Part shown: piece after piece, positions 55,289 through 64,000 of the stretch
How positions within the stretch are numbered: position 1 is the first letter of the stretch
Layout: the number at the start of each line of letters is the position of its first letter
NCBI RefSeq assembly: GCF_050003625.1
Contig: NC_134397.1
Location: forward strand, 152,106,691-152,170,690
Origin: Haematobia irritans
Lineage: Eukaryota > Arthropoda > Insecta > Diptera > Muscidae
Length of the DNA stretch: 64,000 nt
Reading direction: 5' to 3'
The notes under the pieces: model-generated
The model's database searches: none
Seen by the model: the letters and a program-made list of their open reading frames with translations, nothing else
What the model was told of the DNA's origin: nothing
Made by a program: the position numbers and the translations under genes

Positions 55289-55600
55289 GTTAGGTTAGGT
55301 TTGGTTAGGTTAGGTTAGGTTAGGTTAGGTGGCAGCCCGATGTATCAGGCTCACTTAGACTATTCAGTCCATTGTGATACCACATTGGTGAACTTCTCTC
55401 TGTTATCACTGAGTGCTGCCCGATTCCATGTTAAGCTCAATGACAAGGGACCTCCTTTTTATAGCCGAGTCCGAACTACGTTCCACATTGCAGTGAAACC
55501 ACTTAGAGAAGAAATGTCACCAGCGTTACTGAGGTGGGATAATCCACCGCTGAAAAACTTTTTGGTGTTCAGCATGCTAACCATTGCACCACGGTGGCTC
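55289..55600 (-). mobile_element. tRNA SINE, full-length, with TSD
   Basis: On the minus strand it runs from a tRNA-like head (GAGCCACCGTGGTGCAATGG; A box TGGTGCAATGG at 55581-55591) through a unique body to GGACTGAATAGTCTAAGTGAG, GGGCTGCCACC and a (CCTAA)n tail. CCTATG flanks it at 55283-55288 and 55601-55606. A clear B box is not seen. The tail segment is shared with the LINE at 6950-7422. The 112-codon plus frame through it is a shadow. Confidence 0.85.
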
Positions 55601-55756
55601 CCTATGCCTGTTGACTTTTTCAATTCCGCGGAAGTCCTTTTGAGAAAGTTTGCAAGTAACAACACTGAAAAACATTGAACCCACCAGGAAGTAAAATTTT
55701 GGTTAATTTCAGAAAATTTAAATTATTTATTTATTGTTCAATAAAATAAATTTAAA

Positions 55757-56745
55757 AACAGGTATATACAGCAGTACGTTCGGCCGGGCCGAATCTTTAA
55801 TACCCACCACCATGAATCAAATATAATAGTTTACTTTGAAAACTCATCGTCACAGCGGGTTACTTGATAATATATAGCAATATAGCAAGTTCGGCCGGGC
55901 CGAATCTTTAATACCCACCACCATGAATCAAATATAATAGTTTACTTTGAAAACTCATCGTCGTAGCGGGTTACTTGATAATATATAGCAATTGATGATG
56001 ACAAATCTTCTCCCAAGCAAATCAGTTCAACCAGTACGCTTCCCGAAGAAAAAAATTAAAGATTTTACCTATGGAGACCACCTCAGATTCTGGATTTATG
56101 AGAACCAATTTTGTTTTACTTGTATAAAATTTGGATAAAAACTACGGATTCTAGAAGGCCAAGAAATAAGGTCGGGAGATCGGTCTATATGGGGGCTATA
56201 CCAAAATATGGACCAATAGGCACCATTTGCGACACACCTATTTGTGGTCTTAAAATACCTTGTAGATTTTCAATTTCAAGCAAATCGGCTAGAAAATATA
56301 GTCTCTAGACGGCCAAGAAATAAAACCGAGAGATCGGTCTATATGGGGGCTATACTAAAACATTGACCGATAGTCACCATTTTCGGCGCACCTCTTTATG
56401 GTCCTACAGTACCTCTAGATTTCAAATTTCAGGCAAATCGGATAGTAAATACAGTTTCTGGAAGCCCAAGAAGCAAAATCGGGCGATCGGTCTATAAGGG
56501 GGCTATACCAAAACATAAACCGATACTCACCGTTTATATGTCGGACTATATCAAAACCTGGTCCCACATAGCCCATCTTCGAACTTGGCCTGCCTACAAA
56601 CAAAAAGCGAGTTTACGCAAAATTTTAGCACGATAGTTTCATTATTGAAGACTGTCGCGTGATTACAACAGACAGCCAGACAGACGGAAATGGTTATATC
56701 GTCTTAGAATTTCTGCCTGATCAAGAATATATATACTTTATATAG
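55757..56745 (-). mobile_element. HINE-C copy 8, reverse, with duplicated 3' end
   Basis: The terminal hairpin region GTTCGGCCGGGCCGAATC occurs at 55778 and again at 55889, so a 111-bp stretch including GGGTATTAAAG, TATTATATTTGATTC and CGCTGTGACG was duplicated. The body ends at about 56745 in TATATAGTCG without the ATACCC end. Confidence 0.75.
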
Positions 56746-56892
56746 TCGATTATAAAAAATAGAATAACAAAAAAATATTGATATTGAAATTTGTAACAAA
56801 TTTTTTTTTTTAAACTTCTTCATTTATCCTCCAAGTTCCATCTTTTAAAGCAATTAAATGATCCGAAAACGGAGTACTCCCGCCTTATGATG

Positions 56893-58076
56893 TTTATACC
56901 CTGCGCCACACTGTGGAACAGTCAAATGTGCCAAATTTTATTGAAATCGGTCAGATTTAGATATAGCTCCCAATATAGCTTTCGCCCGATATGGACTAAT
57001 ACGGTCCCAGCAGCCAGAGTTTTACCCCAATTTGGTTGAAATTTTGCATAGGGAGTAGAATTAGCATTGTAGCTATGCGTGCCAAATTTGCTTGCGATTG
57101 CTCTAAGAGAAGCAAAGTTCATCCGATCCGGCTGAAATTTGGTACATGGTGTTAATATATGGTCTCTAACAACCGTGCAAAAATTGGTCCATATCGGTCC
57201 ATAATTATATATAGCCCTCATATAAACCGGATCCCAGATTTGGTTTGCGGAGCCTCTTGGTACATGGTGTTAGTATATGGTCTCTAACAACCGTTCAAAA
57301 ATTGGTCCATATCGGTCCATAATTATATATAGCCCCCATATAAACCGATTCCCAGATTTGAACTCCGGAGCCACTTGGACGAGCAAAATTCATCCGATCC
57401 GGTTGAAATTTGCAACGTGGTGTTAATATATGGCCGCTAATAACCATGCCAAAATTGGTCCATATCGGTCTATAATTATATATAGCAGATCCCCAATCAC
57501 ACAAAAATTGGTCCATATCGGTTCATAATCATGCTTGCCACACGAGCAAAAACAATTAGCAAAATTTGTCGAAATTTTATTCCTATGGAAAATTTTGTCA
57601 AATTTTATTCCTATAGAAAATTTTGTCAAATTTTATATCTATAGAAAATTTTGGCAACATTTTTTTTTCTGCAGAAAATGTTGTCAAAATTTTAATTCTA
57701 TGGAGAATGTTGTCAAAATTTTAAATCTTTTGAAAATTTAGTAAAAATTTTATTTCTATAGAAATAGTTTTTCAAATTTTTTTTAGAACATTTTGTTAAA
57801 ATCGTATTTCTATAGAAAATTTTGTCCAAATTTTACTTCTGTAGAAAATGTTGTCAAAATTTTATTTTGTTTAAGTTTAATATATACCACGTATGGACTT
57901 CGTGGTATATATTACGGTATTAGGAAGTTTTAAGATACCTTGTCATCGGCAAAAGTTACCGCAACCCAAATAATTCGATTGTGGACGACAGTCTTCTGTA
58001 GAAGTTTCTACGCAATCCATGGTGGAGGGTATATAAGCTTCGGCCTGGCCGAACTTACGACCGTATATACTTGTTT
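56893..58076 (+). mobile_element. Chimeric HINE: D-type 5' end, B-type 3' end
   Basis: 5' end TTTATACCCTGCGCCACACTGTGGAACAG and one unit are HINE-D. At about 57080-57095, within the shared CCAAATTTG, it turns into HINE-B units, then AT minisatellite (57540-57860) and the HINE-B tail with TTCGGCCTGGCCGAAC..TATATACTTGTTTA. The GTCY block is absent. Confidence 0.8.
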
Positions 58077-58078
58077 AT

Positions 58079-59891
58079 TCTTGGTCTTCTGCAAACTGTA
58101 TTTATTACCGGATTTGCCTGAAATTGGAATTTTTATTTTTCGACCACAAATAGGTGTGCCGAAATTGAGGTGTACCGGTCCATTTTTTGGTTTACTTCTT
58201 GGGCGTCTAGAGACTATATTTTCTAGCCGATTTGCTTGAAATTGAAAATCTAAAGGTACTTTAAGATCGCAAATAGGTGTGTCGCAAATGGTGCCTATCG
58301 GTCCATGTTTTGGTAGAGCCCCCATATAGACCGATCTCCCGACTTTATTTCTTGGGCTTCTAGAATCTGTAGTTTTTATCCAACTTGCCGGAAATTAGAA
58401 ATCTAGAGGTACCTTAGGACCATAAAGAGGTGTGTCGAAAATGGTCCGTATCGGTCCATGTTTTGGTATAGCCCCTATATAGACTGATCTCCCAATTTTA
58501 CTTCTTGGGCTTCTAGAATTCGTAGTTTTCACCTAATTCGTCTGAAAGTGGAATTCTAGAGGTATTTGAGGAACATTAAGAGGTGGTGAGTAGTGGTCCA
58601 TGTTTTCGAAAAGCCCCCATATAGAACTAACTCCCGAATTTATCTCTAGGACTTCTGGAATCCAACTGACCGCAAATATGTAAGCCGAATATGGTGTGTG
58701 TCGACCAATGTTTTAGTATAGCCTCCACATAGACCAATCTCCAGATTTAACTGCTTGGGCTTCTAGAAACCGTAGTTTTTATCCGCTTTGCACAGAAATG
58801 TAAATATACTGGAATTTTAGACCCTCCCAAATCTATATCGCATTTATTTTTACCGGTCCATTTGGTAAGGCATCTATATAGACCGATTTAACTTCTTGAG
58901 GCTACACCCAAAGAAAAAATATTTTCCTCCGGAATGAAATTTTAGACAAACGATATCCCTTTGGTATAAAGTATTTTCGTTTAGAGCAAACATATCCGAA
59001 TTTTTGATAAGCGATTCAACGATATCACAAAAATAAGTAAATATTTTTCGACAAATTCAAGAAAATTTATTAGACATATTTAATTTTTTTCACTTGCGAA
59101 AGAAAATTTATTAGTTTGAAGGAAAAAATTGGAGTTCAAAATTGCAAGAATGTCTTTAGTGACATACGAAGTTCATGATGGACGCATTTGTAGTAAAAGA
59201 TACAAATATAAAGAAATAATGAACTATTTTGTGAGAAATACGAATTAAGTAAATCTTTATGCTTAATTTGTGTATAATTCTTTCCCGTTTTTTAGTTAAT
59301 TTAACTAATGTACGCAAAAAAAATATTAGAGTAAAGGAAACTTTCTCCAAACATAATAATTTCATGAACTAAAATAAAGTAAAATTGGCTTTAGTGAAAT
59401 ACTGAGTTCACTTTTTTTTGAGTGTGTCAAAAGAAAACTTTGCTTGTCTAAAATTTCGTTCCTCAGAAAAGAAAACACTTCTTTCAGGGTATAGCAGGCG
59501 AACTGATCATGAAAATGGCTTGAAACTGAAAGTAAAATTTCCAGATTTTACTCATCGTATTCATTTAAATGGCGGAAATGCATCAATGCGTTATTTCATC
59601 ATATACACGATATGTTTATGATTTCTCTAAAACTCAAACAAAATTGGATCTCATAAATCCAGAATCTTATCTAGTCTTCATAGGTAGAATCTTTAAATTT
59701 TTTCTTCGGGAAGCGTACTTGTTGAACTGATTTGCTTGGGAGAAGATTTGTCATCAAACCCCTCTAAAATTCTATATATTATCAAGTAACCCGCTACGAC
59801 GAAGAGTTTTCAAAGTAAACTATTATATTTGATTCATGGTGGTAGGTATTTAGGATTCGGCCGGGCCGAACTTACTGCGTATATACTTCTT
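58079..59891 (+). mobile_element. HINE-C copy 9, 5' end missing, split by M3
   Basis: Units run from just after the chimeric HINE to 58904; after the MITE the 3' region resumes (GCGAACTGATCATGAAAATGG) and ends TTCGGCCGGGCCGAACTTACTGCG..TATACTTCTTT at 59891. Confidence 0.78.
58905..59489. mobile_element. M3 MITE with TA TSD
   Basis: TA at 58903-58904 and 59490-59491. Left CACCCAAAGAAAAAATATTT and right end (inverted CCCTGAAAGAAGTGTTTTCT) align, and both continue into AATGAAATTTTAGACAAACG / AACGAAATTTTAGACAAGC, giving a TIR of about 50 bp. No transposase. Confidence 0.88.
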
Positions 59892-59892
59892 T

Positions 59893-60026
59893 CGCAAAAA
59901 TTTCGTACGCAAAAATTATTAGTGTCATGGAAACTTTGTTTTAAATCGTAATAATTCCATGAACTGTAATAGAAATAAATTGGCTTTAGTGAAATATTGA
60001 GTTCACTTTTTTTTTTGAAGTGTAAA
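59893..60026. repeat. M3-related scrap
   Basis: ACGCAAAAATTATTAGTGTC and TTGGCTTTAGTGAAATATTG match part of the M3 copy at 59310-59415. Confidence 0.55.
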
Positions 60027-60983
60027 TCTTTGGGCAGGCTTTGTTTTCAGTGTGTAATCAATACAATTTTACTATCAAATTGATTATAAACTGCTATTGT
60101 TATGGCTTCGTGAACTTATACACAAATAAAGCATTTTGATGGATAACCAATTCAAGTAACAAGAAGAGTTTGAATATAGACATTGCCAAAGAAAATCTAC
60201 GCTAAATATACGCTCTACTAATTAGTCGTTAAAATGTCATAAAATGAAGAATTTCGCACAAATCAACAATACACATAAAAGTATATGCTCGTAAGCGAAA
60301 TCCAATAGAATTGAAAAAGCTGTAGATGTCTGCACGTTTAGTCCTAACTTGAAAAGTAAATAAAACAACTCAAAACTTTATGCCATAAAATGTTTTCATG
60401 AATCAGCTTAACGTACACATGAATCAAATTTTTAATCAAACTTTTTTATATATGGAGTAGAACAAAAAAGTCAGGAACCATTTCGGAGAATCAACAACAC
60501 GGAAAACAAAGCAAGTCGAAAGCAATCAAAAAGCGAAAATACATTCCATATCCTTCCCGAGTTTCCGCTTGCACTGATACCTTAATAATTGTGAAAATCA
60601 CGAAGCGTGTACAATTTTTAATGTGATTTTACGAAAAGTTAAATTAGATCTGCTCTAGATATTTGATTAGCATTAACATTTCAATATGTTTACTTACGTT
60701 TTCTTTTTTGTTTGCAACAAAATTGGGATTTAGTTGAAATTTTCTACATAATTAATTGAAAGGCTGTGAAATGGTTTTGGGTGCTTTTAAGGCATTCTAT
60801 GGAACTTAATGTACATAGAAGCCAATGTGATAAGGAAGTGTTGAACTGTGAACAATTGAAGGTAAATAACCAAAAGCTGTATTGTGTTCGTCGAGTATAA
60901 CTTTAGATTTTCTTCAATTATTTGTGATGGTATAATTGGTGCTGAATTTCTCATTCAGTTTAAAATTGTATATACTCTCTACT
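60027..60983. other. Non-repetitive AT-rich DNA
   Basis: No gene, RNA or repeat family recognised. Confidence 0.5.
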
Positions 60984-61113
60984 AAAAATATAAATCTTTA
61001 TAATCGATTTGCGAAAAATAATTTATAATTTCTTTAAGCGTTTTAAGCCCCCAAATAAATCTATCGACGGTTAGGTTAGATTAGATGGCAGCCCGATGTA
61101 TCAGGCTCACTTA

Positions 61114-63607
61114 CACAGAAAAAAAATGTCTTGTAAATTTAAGGACCATTTTAACTTCCACATAGTTCAACAAATTTACTCTAATATAGTTCATTTTTCG
61201 TAACCACAACGAAAATTAACTTAGCTAAAGGAAAACTTATAAAAATTCAGTAAATGTTTTTTAGTTCACTAACTACGAAATGGGAAGGATTTTTCCTTAA
61301 ATAAATTTCCAACACAGTAGTTAATGCATCGTTGATTCTATTATAAATATACATGGGCAATATAAAAATCTTACTACGAAATGTGGACAATTTACTAAGA
61401 AAAAAATTTGTATGGAAAAAAATTTTTGTAGTAAAAATTAACTTAACGACATTACCGATTCGTACGATGGCTACCTACAGATTATTTCCCTTTTTACTAT
61501 ATGTTGGAGTGTTTTTACTCACATTGAAAATTTTAGATAAAGTAGAATAAAAAGTAGTTAATATAATCCTTGACGGGTGTATATAATCTTATATAGATTC
61601 CTCATAGATTTGGTATATATTTAACCTTAACTTATAGATAGAATTCCAACTAATCAATAAACGTGCTACTGGAAAATGTGAGTGCATCATGTGAGGGAGT
61701 TTTTAGAGACATTTTGTGTATATCTCGTATGATTGTTTGTGTTTGTTATTGCGTCATTTATGCTGTTGTTGGTTGTTTTGATTCTAGAGATAATGGAATG
61801 TTCCTTGTGTGTTGTTGGTATCTTTTGTGGTGAGAGTTGTTTTCTTGCAATAGCGAGATCAGAAAGGGATCGTGTGTGTGTGGAGTTGTTTTTCTTTACG
61901 GCAGGTATGTATCCCTTATGACTATTTGTGTCTTTGAGTTTTATTGTTGCATTCAGTTATGTTGATGCATTTATGAAGTGCACACGTGGATTTAATTTTG
62001 CAAAATTGTACGTGCGGTATTGGTGTTTATTAAAGAAAATACATTTATTCAAAACATTTTAGAAACTGAGAAGTGAATGTGATGTTACAGAAATCAAAAA
62101 CGCTTTTTATTGATTAAAAAAAAACAAATAATAGATTAAGGAACTGTATATTTCTGTTAATAGTTTAAAATTAGTGCGGATTTTTAATTGATTTACATAA
62201 AAAATATACAACATGAGTGGTAATAGCATGATCTATATTTATTCCACATCTGGATCACAGGTTGGAGTCTATTTTGTGGAATCTATTTTTTTATGTTACA
62301 GCAATTCCTAGAGGTGAGTACTAAGTTCGAGTTTAGCCGCTAAAATTAAAAATAAATCACTAAGAAAATTATAAAATTGTACGTCTTCGATACAAATTTA
62401 AATATAACTTGATGGAGAATAGCCCAAACCAAGTTTTTTATAAAGATTATTTTTTTAATGGATTATTAAAGAAAACTTGTCATGAAAATTGCGATTTTAG
62501 CCTCTAAACTCGAACTTAATGTCCAACTTAAATACTAAATGCTATACTGACAAGTGGAAATTATGTCTAAATTTATAATATTTTTTATTTCAAATATATT
62601 CTGAGAATAATTTCAAAAACGTCCCATTAGTCCATGGATATGATTCCAATACCTACAGGATGGATTTTTCAATGTGGTAAGTTTTTCTATAAACTGTATT
62701 TTGTCCGTTTTTAATAAAACCAAAATTTCAATTTATTAAAAATAATTTTTTTCACTTGCAGTTAGACAGGTCTTGTAATGGTAATTTTTTGAATATTCTT
62801 ACTGTTTAATGTTAATTAAGCTGATATCCTTATTGGCTCTAAGAAATACTCTTGAAAACCGTAAGTTAAAAATCAATATGAAAGATAGAATTAATTAATT
62901 AATAATATTTTTCTTATATTTTGTATAACTTTGCAATTTCAGATGGTTAAAAGACAAATCCGCCCAACAAAAGTTAGCCAAAATCGATTAAATTGGACAA
63001 TTCAATATAGCAACTTATGCCACATATATCTTTCATATGGGTAGAAAACATGGAAATTTAAATTAATTACTTTAGTCCTATTAACATAGAATATTACTCT
63101 TTTGAAGAAGCAATTACTAACTACCGACAAGTAACTGCATCCAACGTACGAATAAAAATATTTCCTTTGTTGTATATCATAAGCCATAGTTTTGTGTAAT
63201 ATTATAAATTTTTTTTGAAATAAAATACTGGTGGTTATAGAAAATTGACTTGCTTTGTACGAAAATTTTCTTAGTTGTATAGAGGCTTGTTGTACCTTTG
63301 ATTCCTCAATTTCTCTACTTTTTTGAAAATTATACTGACAAACAGTTTATTTCAAACCAATTTCTTAATACAGGTTTCCCAAAAAATTGTTCATTTTTCT
63401 GGATAGCAGGAATATTTTGAATGAGTTTAAGTATATTCTTCCCACAGCATAGTAATAATGAACTAAAATACGATGCAATACATGAACTAATTTATAAGAA
63501 AATCATGTACTTATCTAGATGAAAAAAATCTTTGGCGCCAAATCATGGTCATTCTTACTATGGGTTAGTTCATTTTTCATAAAAAATAGTAAACTTTTTT
63601 TTCGGTG
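61114..63607. mobile_element. 2.5-kb TIR element in a SINE, TA TSD
   Basis: Ends CACAGAAAAAAAATG and CTTTTTTTTCGGTG. TA at 61112-61113 and 63608-63609. SINE text TCAGGCTCACT|TA|GACTATTCAATCC joins across, so this is one insertion. Subterminal TAGTTCATTTTTC motifs occur near both ends. It is unusually long for a MITE, but I see no transposase; frames at 61353-61550 and 61733-61921 are low complexity. Confidence 0.8.
62319..62520. mobile_element. 200-bp TIR mini-element
   Basis: CTAAGTTCGAGTTTAGCCGC is inverted at the right as GCCTCTAAACTCGAACTTAA; the arms match over about 27 bp with few mismatches. It is nested in the 2.5-kb element. Confidence 0.75.
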
Positions 63608-63630
63608 TAGACTATTCAATCCATTGTGAT

Positions 63631-64000
63631 AAAAATATAAATCTTTATAATCGATTTGCGAAAAATAATTTATAATTTCTTTAAGCGTTTTAAGCCCCCA
63701 AATAAATCTATCGACGGTTAGGTTAGATTAGATGGCAGCCCGATGTATCAGGCTCACTTACACAGAAAAAAAATGTCTTGTAAATTTAAGGACCATTTTA
63801 ACTTCCACATAGTTCAACAAATTTACTCTAATATAGTTCATTTTTCGTAACCACAACGAAAATTAACTTAGCTAAAGGAAAACTTATAAAAATTCAGTAA
63901 ATGTTTTTTAGTTCACTAACTACGAAATGGGAAGGATTTTTCCTTAAATAAATTTCCAACACAGTAGTTAATGCATCGTTGATTCTATTATAAATATACA
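63631..64000 (+). repeat. Second unit of the tandem duplication, cut by the window edge
   Basis: Exact copy of 60984-61353, including the SINE tail segment (GGTTAGATTAGATGGCAGCC) and the start of the TIR element (CACAGAAAAAAAATG). Confidence 0.92.

Larger units (their letters stand above)
60984..63630 (+). repeat. Unit of a tandem duplication, period 2,647 bp
   Basis: 60984-61353 and 63631-64000 are identical over all 370 bp (compared base by base by eye), so a second unit begins at 63631 and continues past the window. The unit contains a truncated SINE (61072-61113 and 63608-63630) split by the TIR element 61114-63607. Confidence 0.9.

Noticed and set aside
55289..55330. Telomere repeat (TTAGG)n
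   Set aside because: It is the tail of a SINE with TSD; the same tail ends a LINE.
55340..55678. 112-codon open frame on plus
   Set aside because: Antisense reading of the SINE and its flank.
61733..61921. 62-codon hydrophobic frame
   Set aside because: Low-complexity TTG/GTG-rich DNA within a TIR element; no family recognised and no splice context.
61114..63607. LTR retrotransposon, with the 370-bp repeats as LTRs
   Set aside because: The repeats do not start TG or end CA, contain a SINE tail and a TIR end, and enclose no gag or pol; a tandem duplication fits better.

Overview
The window looks like intergenic or intronic DNA from a higher fly, most likely a calyptrate of the Muscidae (Stomoxys, Haematobia or Musca type). 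The taxon is an inference from a mariner relic close to Himar-type elements, AT-rich DNA, DINE-1/mini-me-like repeats with GTCY arrays, and tRNA SINEs with a GGTTA tail. I found no intact host gene. Almost every long open frame is a transposon relic or a chance frame through a repeat. Coordinates of repeat borders are read by eye and are good to about 10 bp unless a target-site duplication (TSD) fixes them.

The dominant component is a superfamily of non-autonomous, Helentron-associated interspersed elements, labelled here HINE-A, -B, -C and -D. Each starts TTTTTATACCC with a short palindrome (ATACCC..GGGTAT), has a GTCY array near the 5' end, carries a body of tandem 153-bp units, and ends with a GC-rich hairpin (TTCGGCC-GGCCGAA or GTCGG-CCGAC) followed by ACTTGTTT. 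Sub-terminal inverted repeats such as TACCCTCCACCAT/ATGGTGGAGGGTA link the two ends. HINE-B also carries an AT-rich minisatellite of about 29 bp between body and tail. The best full-length copy is HINE-B at 30961-33317.

Other elements are nested in or around these. They include hAT-like TIR elements (4855-5487 with a perfect 8-bp TSD; 9089-12028; 50302-51002), a piggyBac deletion derivative (27602-29417, TTAA on both sides), a Himar-like mariner relic (43383-44053), a second IS630/Tc1/mariner transposase relic (16567-18030), and a Penelope-like element with RT plus GIY-YIG (20499-22260). There are also three non-LTR fragments (6950-7422 with a 17-19 bp TSD; 41074-41710; 52935-53165), a tRNA SINE family, and several TA-inserting MITE families (M1-M5).

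Layout: 1-7440 HINE-A/B cluster with hAT and LINE; 7440-9088 unique; 9089-12028 large hAT element with nested HINE-B; 12348-18131 MITEs, HINE-C, mariner relic and a bipolar tRNA-headed repeat; 18943-24977 HINE-B, Penelope, HINE-C, HINE-D; 24985-30616 unique DNA, SINE, HINE-D, piggyBac in MITE; 30961-37772 full HINE-B, second bipolar repeat, tandem HINE-D; 37855-41953 HINE-C cluster with LINE and MITE; 42041-43000 unique; 43003-51196 SINE with mariner, HINE-B, -C and -A; 51640-52763 unique with a weak promoter candidate; 52935-59891 LINE relic, HINE-C and chimeras, SINE; 60027-64000 mostly unique, then a 2.5-kb TA-flanked TIR element inside a tandem duplication of period 2,647 bp.

The most novel points are: (1) a two-headed repeat with divergent tRNA-like promoters, present twice in opposite orientation; (2) a strict 153-bp (51-codon) body period shared by all four HINE families; (3) a SINE and a LINE that share the same 3' tail, the LINE copy having a clean TSD; (4) a higher-order repeat (279-bp period) of 29-bp monomers inside a hAT element; (5) a (TA)104 tract that grew inside a HINE; (6) a GC-rich, coding-like island at 3282-3473; (7) an exact 370-bp direct repeat reaching the window end.
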